A stretch of 56,509 nt of DNA from a virus. The stretch lies in the IMG/VR virus record IMGVR_UViG_3300046804_003014, positions 1 to 56,509 of that record; one strand, given 5' to 3'. The position numbers were made by a program, and so were the translations under genes. The notes beneath the pieces are model-generated. The model was not told where the DNA came from and did not search any database. It saw nothing but the letters and a program-made list of their open reading frames with translations. Below, piece by piece: positions 47,271-55,833 of the stretch; the first letter of the stretch is position 1, and the number at the start of each line of letters is the position of its first letter.

Positions 47271-48236
47271 TTAAGAAAGATTTTGGATTGCCGTGATGAT
47301 GCTGTTGTTTGCTGTTGTCCTGTTTTCTATTTGTCGTTTATGATTATTGATTCCCCAGTTTTGTAAATCTTTTTCTGTCTTTTTTGTTTTTATGATATTA
47401 AGATCTGATCTCAAAGCATCTCTTTGTGCTCTGATTGTTACGATTTGACTTTGTAAACTTGTAATTGAGTTCGCAATCGCAATACATCTATCAGCACCAG
47501 CAGTTCCAGTCAATGATGTATTTGTTGCCCCTGGAGAAACTCCAACACCATCATAAGTCCAGTTCCAAGTTGCGGTTGTATTGATTCCTGTCGCATTGAA
47601 TGTTCTACTTAAATGATTGGATTGTGTGGTTGAAATATCAAATCGTGCTGTTCCAGCAGAACTACCACCATCATCACTCTTTGAGTTTGTATATCCATAT
47701 CCAACAAGAGTAGATGATAATGTAGAAGTTGTTGAAGTAAAAGGATTCAAGACTCCATAGTTTGGTGATGGACCTTCCATATCAACATATCTGCTGATGT
47801 TCTCCTTATCATACAGATAATTTGTATTAACACCAAAGAAACTTGTGACGCCAGTATTCAGTGTGCTCTTTGCGATTCCTGGCCAACAGTTACGATTAAT
47901 TGCCTCGGTTGAGAGAGTAACAATCTGATCTTTTAGAGTATTGATTTGAGCATTAAACTCAAGAATTCTATTATCTACGGTCGCACAGAACTCTCTTAAA
48001 ACTATTGCGTCTTGTTTGATTTGCTCGTAAGTCTCATCAACAACGTTCTCATCTTTCGCAGGGTTCTCTTCTATAATTTCATCCTTGACCCACTGACCAC
48101 TTTCATTCTGGTAGGCATTGATTTTGGTGATCGTAGGTGAAATTTCTACATTTGTTTGAGGACTCGTAGCTAGACCAATCTGAGTCTGTTCTCTCTGGAG
48201 AATCTCAATCGCACTTTTTGCCGCACCCTCTGCCAT
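47271..48236 (-). CDS. Structural protein with coiled-coil ends, 321 aa
   Basis: Helical N-terminus (EQIKQDAIVLREFCATVDNR then ILEFNAQINTLKDQIVTLST), Ser/Thr/Gly beta middle (NPFTSTTSTLSSTLVGYGYT, TWNWTYDGVGVSP), helical C-terminus (SITSLQSQIVTIRAQRDALR). This coil-beta-coil order suggests a fibrous virion part. Adjacent to the S74 fibre. A late-type AATAAATA lies 24 bases upstream (48260-48267). Confidence 0.75.
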   Translation of the reverse strand: MAEGAAKSAIEILQREQTQIGLATSPQTNVEISPTITKINAYQNESGQWVKDEIIEENPAKDENVVDETYEQIKQDAIVLREFCATVDNRILEFNAQINTLKDQIVTLSTEAINRNCWPGIAKSTLNTGVTSFFGVNTNYLYDKENISRYVDMEGPSPNYGVLNPFTSTTSTLSSTLVGYGYTNSKSDDGGSSAGTARFDISTTQSNHLSRTFNATGINTTATWNWTYDGVGVSPGATNTSLTGTAGADRCIAIANSITSLQSQIVTIRAQRDALRSDLNIIKTKKTEKDLQNWGINNHKRQIENRTTANNSIITAIQNLS

Positions 48237-48258
48237 TTGAATAATCTAGTAGATTTTG

Positions 48259-49107
48259 TTATTTATTGGACTCTAGTTCGGAGACCCTTTGCTTTAGGTC
48301 TTCAATCTGCTGCTGTTGCTCTTTCATTCCTTCAATTAAAAGAGCAACTAGATTTTCATATCTGACGCTTTTGAGTTCTTGACCCTCTACCTTTTCAACA
48401 CTTACAACTTCTGGAACAATCTCTTCAACTTCTTGAGCAATTAAACCTATCTGTCTACTCTGTTCTTCTGCTAATGATGGAACAACTTCAGGGTTCCAAT
48501 CAAAAGAAACACCTCTTAAACCCAATACCTTATCTAAAGAACTTTCTAGTTCAACTACATTAACTTTTGCTCTCTCATCAGAGCAAGGTGCAACACAAAT
48601 TGCGGATCCATTTAACACCCAACTTCCCGTCAGAGAACCCAGTGATGGATTCATTGTCAAATAAACATTGAATCCACAGAATGCCTGGAAAAGATTTGCC
48701 GTGTTGATCGTTGAAGACAAAGCATTAACATAAAAGTCTGGTGTTACAGTGTCTTCTTTTGGAACAACTTTTCCTCTGAATAAGTTGAGACCTGATAGAA
48801 TCGCAGAAACAGAAATATCAGAAGCACCTAAATTGACTTTGGTTCCGATTGATACGTCAGCACCAACCGTTGTATGAGCACCGGTAAAAAGACCAATACC
48901 AGAAAAGTTAGTTGTAAAGGGAGCAGCAGAAGGTCCACCAACAATAGATCCAGTTCCAATTAATGGTGTTGCACCTGGACCAAAATATCCCTGATAGATT
49001 GATGCTGTACCAGGAAATGCCGATCTAATTATTCCAGGAAGTTGTAGAGCATCTCCAAATGCTGGATGAACGACCGATAGATTAAAGGAATCTGAATTAG
49101 CAAACAT
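48259..49107 (-). CDS. Short tail fibre or spike with S74 chaperone, 282 aa
   Basis: N-terminal beta part (VHPAFGDALQLPGIIRSAFP, VGADVSIGTKVNLGASDISV), then CSDERAKVNV at the presumed self-cleavage site and a C-terminal chaperone (RQIGLIAQEVEEIVPEVVSV and a final coiled coil). This is the same chaperone fold as the 1,762-aa fibre but divergent. It starts 1 base after the beta-helix gene stops, so likely the distal part of the tail tip. Confidence 0.85.
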   Translation of the reverse strand: MFANSDSFNLSVVHPAFGDALQLPGIIRSAFPGTASIYQGYFGPGATPLIGTGSIVGGPSAAPFTTNFSGIGLFTGAHTTVGADVSIGTKVNLGASDISVSAILSGLNLFRGKVVPKEDTVTPDFYVNALSSTINTANLFQAFCGFNVYLTMNPSLGSLTGSWVLNGSAICVAPCSDERAKVNVVELESSLDKVLGLRGVSFDWNPEVVPSLAEEQSRQIGLIAQEVEEIVPEVVSVEKVEGQELKSVRYENLVALLIEGMKEQQQQIEDLKQRVSELESNK

Positions 49108-49108
49108 T

Positions 49109-49705
49109 TTACTTACAACTCTCGCCTACACCCTTGAGTAAATCCGCAAATAATCCAGGAATTAAAGCATTTAGTACTTCAGAAAGTGGAGATCCTCCTT
49201 CTTGAATTTCACCTACGACATTGATGAAGTGATCTGTGACTAGATTAATTTCTGCTTGTCCCCTAACACAAACTTTCGTCCCTGATAGAGTCAGTTGTTC
49301 TCCACTATCAATTGTGATTCCACCATTTGCCTTAAGTAAGAAAGCACCATCATCAGTATCAAATCCACGAGATTCAATGAAGATGTTTCTGGCAAGTATC
49401 TTGACGTTTCCTGATGGGGCACATAAGACTAGATCCCCATTCTCACAATAGACACCATATCCTACTGCTTCTTCTTCTGCCTTATCACGACCCTTTAAAG
49501 CATTATGACCGCAGGTGACAATATGACTTCCTTGTATATGTTCTGTCTTGCTGCCATCATTTGTATACTTACACGTTGAATTAGAAGGAACAGCAAGTCT
49601 GAACTCTGTTCCATCATCAACTTCCTTTGGACCACCTGGACCAAAAAAGGCTGATCCATGAGCTCCATCATAAAGTATATACTCTGGTGGTCTTTTCTTT
49701 GCCAT
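49109..49705 (-). CDS. gp5C-like beta-helix tail-tip protein, 198 aa
   Basis: Regular short beta repeats: GNVKILARNIFIESRGF, GAFLLKANGGITIDSGEQLT, LSGTKVCVRGQAEINLVTD. These resemble the triple-stranded beta-helix that forms the gp5 C-terminus or VgrG spike in T4. Coupled to the RlpA-like gene by overlap at 49705. I infer it is the spike part of the hub, split from the OB and lytic parts. Confidence 0.7.
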   Translation of the reverse strand: MAKKRPPEYILYDGAHGSAFFGPGGPKEVDDGTEFRLAVPSNSTCKYTNDGSKTEHIQGSHIVTCGHNALKGRDKAEEEAVGYGVYCENGDLVLCAPSGNVKILARNIFIESRGFDTDDGAFLLKANGGITIDSGEQLTLSGTKVCVRGQAEINLVTDHFINVVGEIQEGGSPLSEVLNALIPGLFADLLKGVGESCK

Positions 49706-52143
49706 TACTTTAATACACAGTCAATAACTTTAATGAGTCTTGCGGGATCAAAATCAGGTTGCTCTTGGAGATATTGATCTCTATTGATAAATCTCATCAC
49801 AGGACGAACTTTTAATCCTGCTCCAGTATCACTATTTATTGTGATCTCCGGAACTTCACCAAATCCACAACCAGAAGAAAGGACTTCCATCGCAACAATC
49901 TGACCAACTTCTGTAATCTGAACCTTAACTTGTAGTCCAGCAACATCAGGAGTAATAGAAACAGTATCAGTTGGAGAATATCCGATACCAGTGTCTAGAA
50001 TCTGAATCTCATCTAAACAGGTTACATATTCTCTTGTCACAACTTCTTCATTTGGTAGAAGTTGTCCTACTGGTTGCCCAAACTCTGTAATTCCTGAAGG
50101 TGTATTCAAGTATCTGGATCCACCGTTGACCATTACAACCTGAACAACTTCACCTTCATTGTTGATGACAGTATATCCTGATGCTCCATATCCACCACTT
50201 CCAGAGGGATTTCCATCAGAACACGTATCTTTAAACGTTACAAATGGTGGTGCAGTATATCCTCGTCCACCATAAGATAAGTCTACACCAACTACTTCAC
50301 CAATAGAGTTAATAACAGCATTTCCAACCGCACCTACTCCTCCACCACCAAAGAATTCAACTTTTGGTGGTCCACAACGGAAAGCGCCTGGGAAACATTG
50401 AACGCCTGGTGGAGGAGTGCCACTCGCAAGATCACTTCCCTCAATTCTTTCATCACCAAAGATACTGACCCCTGGTAAAAGACCACCAATCGCAGAATCA
50501 ACACCACCTAATATAGCATCTTCAAGTTGATTAGCATCTGGAATTGGTAAGAAGTTATTATTGAAATCTTCTATTGCTGATGGTGTAACTCCTGCTCCTG
50601 GAATCCAAGATTTAATTTGTGGACACTTTGGTTTGGCACAAAGGAATGATTCAAACCCAAGAATAAAATCAATTGCTTCAAATACCTTTCCAGCAATTTG
50701 AGCAACACCACCTAATACATCATTGATCGCAGATACGACAGGTTGAATGGCCTCATCAATTTTAGCAGATAGATTATTGATTAGAGCATTTGTGAATTGT
50801 TCTACGGCACAGATAGGAGCATTGATGACATTACCAATCATCGCATATAAGAAATCAACGACGAGATTTGTAAGTCCCTTAATAATTTCATTAAACTTAC
50901 AAATGATGGAATCAATGATTGCTTTGATAAATGTATTCTTAAGTGCTTTTGACAATTTCTTTAGAATTCTATCAATCGTTTTTTCAATCAACTTACGAAG
51001 AAGATTCAGAATATAATTACGCATTCTCTGGACAAGTAGTTTCAAGATTGATGCGATGATCTGACTTGTTTTAGAAACAAGATTAGTAATATTCTGTATT
51101 TTGTTAATTGTTCCTTTTACATAAACATTGTAATACTTCTTGATCGTCTTTAATGTTTCAAAGAAGTTTAACAAAGCATTATTGATTCCTGAGAGGGTAC
51201 TTTTTCCACAGGGATCTGGTAGTTCCTGGATCTGTTTCTCAAGTTCTGCCTCAAGTGCTCTTAGTGCTGTATAGTTATATCCATCTCTACACTTCTTTTC
51301 TTCGGGAGACCAAGATGTGGTTGTTTCTGATGCTACTGGGCAGTCTTCTCTTGCCCAATCTTGTCTTTTTCTTATTTCTGCTAGTAATTCTGCCTGATAA
51401 GTTTTTATCTTTTTGAGTTTTTCAAGTTCTTCAGGTGTTAAATCTAGATTTTCTGCTTCTCTTTGTTGAAATTCTTTTTCTAGTTGTGTGTATTGATCCT
51501 CCAGAAATTTAAATTGATCCTGAAGTTCATTGAATGTAAACTCAGAGTAATCAACATTATAAGTTGTTGATTCTGTTCTTCCTGACGAAGTTGTTGTGCT
51601 ATCTTCTAAAGGAACGGCATTTGGAGGAAGATTATTTGTAGAGTATGGAGTTCCATCTGGTGGAGTAACAATGTATAAAGTTTTTCCATTAGGACTTGTA
51701 CCACTCTCCACATAAGTTGGATTTTGAGTTGTCGTTGTTTCTGGTGGATTTGATATTTCTTCTGCGATTGCTCTTTCTTGTAAAGAATTTAATTGTGGTC
51801 TATCAAGTTGTCTTACAGCACCAGTTCTTGTATTTTTAGTGACTTGAGTGGTTAAAAGAGTTCCTGTTCCTGAACTTGGTCCTGTTTTAAGACCTATGAG
51901 TTCTGCTGCTTTTTCAGTTAGATCATAATCCCTACCAGAAATAAAAGGACCTCTGTCTTTTACGGTAAGAACAATTGATTTTCCATTCTGAGGATTGGTA
52001 AATCTTATTTTTGTTCCAAATGGTAGAGTTTTATGTGCCACCCAAATACTATCTCTTTGTAAGACAGTTCCATCCGCTGTTTTATTACCATAAAATCCAG
52101 GACCATACCAACTGGCAACACCTCTTGGTCTTACATCTGCCAT
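49705..52143 (-). CDS. RlpA-like tail-associated lytic protein, 812 aa
   Basis: The first 90 residues are an RlpA-like double-psi beta-barrel (ASWYGPGFYGNKTADGT at 10-26; TLPFGTKIRFTNPQNGK at 39-55; VKDRGPF with Asp63; DYDLTEKAAELIGL at 72-85). RlpA proteins cut peptidoglycan lacking stem peptides. The middle is Glu/Gln coiled coil and long amphipathic helices (370-480), then glycine-rich segments with GGRGYTAPP-type repeats. So a lytic domain is fused to a large structural protein. It likely digests the wall during injection. A late-type AATAAATA is at 52169-52176. Confidence 0.85.
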   Translation of the reverse strand: MADVRPRGVASWYGPGFYGNKTADGTVLQRDSIWVAHKTLPFGTKIRFTNPQNGKSIVLTVKDRGPFISGRDYDLTEKAAELIGLKTGPSSGTGTLLTTQVTKNTRTGAVRQLDRPQLNSLQERAIAEEISNPPETTTTQNPTYVESGTSPNGKTLYIVTPPDGTPYSTNNLPPNAVPLEDSTTTSSGRTESTTYNVDYSEFTFNELQDQFKFLEDQYTQLEKEFQQREAENLDLTPEELEKLKKIKTYQAELLAEIRKRQDWAREDCPVASETTTSWSPEEKKCRDGYNYTALRALEAELEKQIQELPDPCGKSTLSGINNALLNFFETLKTIKKYYNVYVKGTINKIQNITNLVSKTSQIIASILKLLVQRMRNYILNLLRKLIEKTIDRILKKLSKALKNTFIKAIIDSIICKFNEIIKGLTNLVVDFLYAMIGNVINAPICAVEQFTNALINNLSAKIDEAIQPVVSAINDVLGGVAQIAGKVFEAIDFILGFESFLCAKPKCPQIKSWIPGAGVTPSAIEDFNNNFLPIPDANQLEDAILGGVDSAIGGLLPGVSIFGDERIEGSDLASGTPPPGVQCFPGAFRCGPPKVEFFGGGGVGAVGNAVINSIGEVVGVDLSYGGRGYTAPPFVTFKDTCSDGNPSGSGGYGASGYTVINNEGEVVQVVMVNGGSRYLNTPSGITEFGQPVGQLLPNEEVVTREYVTCLDEIQILDTGIGYSPTDTVSITPDVAGLQVKVQITEVGQIVAMEVLSSGCGFGEVPEITINSDTGAGLKVRPVMRFINRDQYLQEQPDFDPARLIKVIDCVLK

Positions 52144-52174
52144 TTATCAATCTACCTCCTTGTTCTGATATTTA

Positions 52175-52852
52175 TTAGGCACCACGAACTTGTCCACCAA
52201 CACCATTGATACGATTAATAATAGCATCAATTTGTTCTCTCGGAACTGGACCAAGTTCTCCTCTTTGAATAGATCGGAGAAGTAATTTATCTTCTGCTCT
52301 ATCTTGTGGGGTATAATCTCTGGCAATTTCCGTTGACGTTGATAACTTACTCGTATCAAGTGTCATAGAGTCTTTTGCTTGTTCAAATTCCTGTTTTGTT
52401 GGTTGTGCTGGTGTTAGTGGTTTGTTACCGCCTCTCATCTGCCCACTGTAAGGAGGGAAAGAATTATATCGTGTAATGTTCTCAAATTCAGTTGATTTTC
52501 TTTCTTTGACTATTTGTAGTGACGTACTGTTTTCATAAGTTCCTCTACCTAATACCGCAGTAATTACAGGAACTTGATTGAGCGGATCTAAAAAGTATCC
52601 ACGAACCCATTCACCACCAGTCAAACCTGTTGACCCTCTACTGGCATTTCCTTGAGATGTTGGTCGTTCTACAATTGCCCAAGGTAGTTGTTCGTCTGGT
52701 GTAATTGCTCCAGATTTATTGTGAATTCCAACGATTCTGACTTTAACTCTATCTCCCCAACCGTCTGGGTCGGTCTTATCTAGAGTTTGATTGGGTGGTA
52801 CTTGTCCAATAAACCATTGATAATTAAGACCAGCAAATCCGATATTTTCCAT
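52175..52852 (-). CDS. 5: Baseplate hub gp5-type OB-fold protein, 225 aa
   Basis: The N-terminal half matches the T4 gp5 OB-fold domain by layout: LNYQWFIGQVPPN..DP.GWGDRVKVRIVGIH, EQLPWAIVERPTSQGNASRG, STGLTGGEWVRGYFLDPLNQ, compared with T4 NWFVGVVEDR...GRVRVRVVGLH...EKLPWMSV. It should plug the gp27-type ring. The C-terminal 110 residues are mostly helical (EIARDYTPQDRAEDKLLLRS). There is no lysozyme domain, unlike T4 gp5. Confidence 0.88.
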   Translation of the reverse strand: MENIGFAGLNYQWFIGQVPPNQTLDKTDPDGWGDRVKVRIVGIHNKSGAITPDEQLPWAIVERPTSQGNASRGSTGLTGGEWVRGYFLDPLNQVPVITAVLGRGTYENSTSLQIVKERKSTEFENITRYNSFPPYSGQMRGGNKPLTPAQPTKQEFEQAKDSMTLDTSKLSTSTEIARDYTPQDRAEDKLLLRSIQRGELGPVPREQIDAIINRINGVGGQVRGA

Positions 52853-54153
52853 CAGTTTGTATACAATCCGTAGGTATCTCTTACTAAGGTTAATGATGTA
52901 ATTGACTTTCCACCAGCACTAAAGTCAAAACTATGGCACAAATGTAATATTAAGTATTTACCACTCAAATGCTGATCAAATGGTGATTCGTTCTTATTAC
53001 CTAAAGTTACATATTGAAACTGACATTCAATTACATCACCAGCAACTAAATCTGGATTACAAGGAACATTAATTTGAACGACTTGATTGAACAGTAAATT
53101 ATACCTTGTCGTTGCCTCTGCCTGCCATCTTTTTGGATCATTATTGGTTCTGATAGATATTCCATCATCCAAAGCACCCACATCTAGAATATGGTAGTGA
53201 GTTCTTGTGAAATTGTCAAATTCTTCTGGGACATTTGGTTTTTTACCCAAATAGTTATTAAGATTTTTTTCTCTTAATTTTATAACGATCTCATCATACT
53301 TGAATGTTCTTGGATCAAAAAAGATATTTCTAGAAGAATAGACTCCAGATCTTAAAGCATTTAAGACACTTTGATTTTTTGATTGAGTCATTGACAGAAT
53401 CTTAAAGTCTGCCAATGGATCATCATCTCTTAAAACAGAAGTTTGTCTATAAACATACTTTGCTTGTTTAGAAATCAAATTTGAAATTGATTTAAAATTA
53501 AATCCATTTTTAGTCTCATAGAAAAAATATCCAGGATCACCGTTTGTTTTTTGACCACCAGGAGATTCTGCTGGAACAGATTTTGATGCTAGATTGAGTA
53601 AAATAAAAAATGGATCTTCAGTATTACCTATAAAATTATAATTATTTTCAGTTTGATCTATATCAATACGAGTTTGTGGAACATTGAAATATTCTTTTAA
53701 AATTTTCTGTGCCGATTCTGAAATCTTATGTGTATATTTTTTGTAAATCTGCGATTTCTCATTCTCAAAAGAATATGGAGAAACTAGAGATATCATATAT
53801 GATTCTCTATTTGATTCTTTGGCAAATCCAGGTGCTCCATCAACACGTAATGGAAACTTTTGAAAATCTAAAGTTCCACGACTATTGGTTATTTTAAATT
53901 GAACTTCTTCATTTCCGGTGATTGGTAAAGAACTTAATAATGTACCTGGTATTTGTTGTTTATTTTGATCACCAGATACTGAATTACCAGAAGGAACACC
54001 AGTGTCAACAACTAGCATATTTCCAGTGACGATTGGTGATAATAGACTCTCATAATATTGAAAAGCAATCGCTTTTGGTGGTCCTATTTCAACCCTCTGA
54101 TTATCTTTTACAATCGTGAGTGCTTCTACTTGAGCTCTTTTTAGTGCTGACAT
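52852..54153 (-). CDS. Baseplate hub protein, gp27-type role, 433 aa
   Basis: Overlaps the gp5-OB start by one base. Contains a swapped-domain hub layout: N-terminal VEIGPPKAIAFQYYESLLSP, central NRESYMISLVSPYSFENEKS and a C-terminal barrel (VNVPCNPDLVAGDVIECQFQ-like region, LSGKYLILHLCHSFDFSAGG). In other phages the last part carries the S-G-x-Y-L-I...H signature of hub proteins. Assignment rests on position and this signature. Confidence 0.65.
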   Translation of the reverse strand: MSALKRAQVEALTIVKDNQRVEIGPPKAIAFQYYESLLSPIVTGNMLVVDTGVPSGNSVSGDQNKQQIPGTLLSSLPITGNEEVQFKITNSRGTLDFQKFPLRVDGAPGFAKESNRESYMISLVSPYSFENEKSQIYKKYTHKISESAQKILKEYFNVPQTRIDIDQTENNYNFIGNTEDPFFILLNLASKSVPAESPGGQKTNGDPGYFFYETKNGFNFKSISNLISKQAKYVYRQTSVLRDDDPLADFKILSMTQSKNQSVLNALRSGVYSSRNIFFDPRTFKYDEIVIKLREKNLNNYLGKKPNVPEEFDNFTRTHYHILDVGALDDGISIRTNNDPKRWQAEATTRYNLLFNQVVQINVPCNPDLVAGDVIECQFQYVTLGNKNESPFDQHLSGKYLILHLCHSFDFSAGGKSITSLTLVRDTYGLYTN

Positions 54154-55830
54154 TTACGTTGTTGGATTCCAAATACCGGATAATGGTGCAAAACTAGGAG
54201 ATTCTGATGGGAATGGATCTTTTCTACCACTATTTACCACAACAGTTCTTGTCTTTCCTTGCTGGATAATTTGTTGAGTTGTATTGACCATAACAATTTG
54301 AATATCTTCTTCTTCCTCTAAAAGAAAGGACGTTTGTGGTGAAATTACAGGACCTTGTTGTCCAGGTTGAACTTGATAAGGTGATACTGGTGCTTGTTGA
54401 ATTTGTTGTTGTCTTTTTTGTTGCTGTAAAAGTTGTTGTAAGTTTGTAGGTCCAGCATTTAAATGATTCAAAGTGTATTGTGATCCATCTGGTGCTTGGA
54501 TATAAACTTGATTACCATAACCACTACCAGAATCTGGCATAAATTTTAAAAATTTTAGTCCACCAGTCAAAGTAATTCTCTGGTCAGGATTTCCAGCATA
54601 ATCTTCACCTTTATGAGGTCTCCCCCATCTAAAACCAATTCCAGAAGTAAATTTCAATCTACTTGTCATTGGAACACCTTCTACTAAGATATTCTTTTTC
54701 ACATCAGCAGGTATGCCAAGATTATAATCACCAACTCTTTCAATGTGAATGTGTGATCCATCTGGACCTACAGGATCAGTGTATCCAGTATATCCAACTG
54801 TTCCAATAACCTCGTTTGTATTGATAGCAACCGTTCCTGTTTGACCTGTTGTTGGTATTGGTTGCTGTGATGCTGGAGAGCTCATTGGTGTCGTTTTAAA
54901 TGGTTTAGTCAATTGTAAATCTCTTAACTGTGTTAAGAAAGTTTCAAAAGACTTATTTACCCCATTAAAAGTATCACTAGATGATTCAAGTAATAGATAA
55001 TTTTCTTTATTTTCTTTTGATAGATTAAAGAATTCTCCAAAAGCATTATATGATTGCCTTGCTTGTCTCAGTTTTGGAGATCCACCAGGTCTTGCGTATG
55101 GTGAAGAAGTGACTTTTGTATCAACAGTTCCTCTTGAAACATTTGCTTTATCTGCTGGACCACTTTTACCTGTCACTCCTTTTGATGGAATATTTGAAAT
55201 TGTTCCACCTTTTGCCTTTCCTTGTGGTGTTTTTTGTGATTGAGGATTAGGTTGACCAGATTGTCTTGAATTGGGTGTGCCACCAGATTTGGAATTTAAA
55301 TCTTTATTGAATTTTGTATATTGTTCATTCAATGGATCAATAATTTTGTTCATATCCAAGATCAATTGTTCTAATTGATTCTTTCCTTCAATCAATTTAT
55401 TTTTTGTAGTCTCTGGTAAACTTTGAATAATACTAATGAACCCATTGACACCGTTTACTGTGGTAGTAATGACTCCAACAACTGAATTAGCAACATCAAT
55501 CAGACTTTTTCCAACTTCAGAGACTTTACTAACAATCGCAGGTAAATTATTGATCGCTATACCAATTAGAATAATTCCAAAAAATTCTTTGACTTTATCA
55601 AAGAAACTCATTGGACCGGCAATAATTCTAGACTTTATATTTTCAATAAGTCCTTTTCCAGGTGTCTCTAATTTTTTTTCTTTATCTAATGCTTGTGATT
55701 TCTTTTCTCTATCAACCAATAACTTATTTTCATCAAGTCTTAGTTTCCTTAACTGTTTATTGTAACTAATTAAGGAACTTTTTATATTAGTAGAATTTAT
55801 TTTTAACTGCTGTAACTGTTGAGTTTCCAT
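54154..55830 (-). CDS. Tail protein with circularly permuted M23/LytM-like domain, 558 aa
   Basis: N-terminus is coiled coil (residues 1-60), then a hydrophobic region (FFGIILIGIAINNLPAIVSK) and Ala/Val helices. A low-complexity Gln/Pro/Ser linker (about 190-260) follows. Residues 350-460 carry all M23 peptidase residues in permuted order: GSHIHIERV (His360, His362), PHKGEDYAG (His406, Asp410), GYGNQVYIQAPDGSQYTLNH (His456 in NHL). In LytM the order is HxxxD, HL, HxH. Probably cuts peptide cross-links. The end is a Gln-rich linker. Confidence 0.7.
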   Translation of the reverse strand: METQQLQQLKINSTNIKSSLISYNKQLRKLRLDENKLLVDREKKSQALDKEKKLETPGKGLIENIKSRIIAGPMSFFDKVKEFFGIILIGIAINNLPAIVSKVSEVGKSLIDVANSVVGVITTTVNGVNGFISIIQSLPETTKNKLIEGKNQLEQLILDMNKIIDPLNEQYTKFNKDLNSKSGGTPNSRQSGQPNPQSQKTPQGKAKGGTISNIPSKGVTGKSGPADKANVSRGTVDTKVTSSPYARPGGSPKLRQARQSYNAFGEFFNLSKENKENYLLLESSSDTFNGVNKSFETFLTQLRDLQLTKPFKTTPMSSPASQQPIPTTGQTGTVAINTNEVIGTVGYTGYTDPVGPDGSHIHIERVGDYNLGIPADVKKNILVEGVPMTSRLKFTSGIGFRWGRPHKGEDYAGNPDQRITLTGGLKFLKFMPDSGSGYGNQVYIQAPDGSQYTLNHLNAGPTNLQQLLQQQKRQQQIQQAPVSPYQVQPGQQGPVISPQTSFLLEEEEDIQIVMVNTTQQIIQQGKTRTVVVNSGRKDPFPSESPSFAPLSGIWNPTT

Positions 55831-55833
55831 ACG

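Noticed and set aside
52147-52359. Minus-strand 70-codon frame at the end of the gp5-type gene
   Set aside because: It lies within the OB-fold gene in another frame and lacks a sensible start or neighbour relation.
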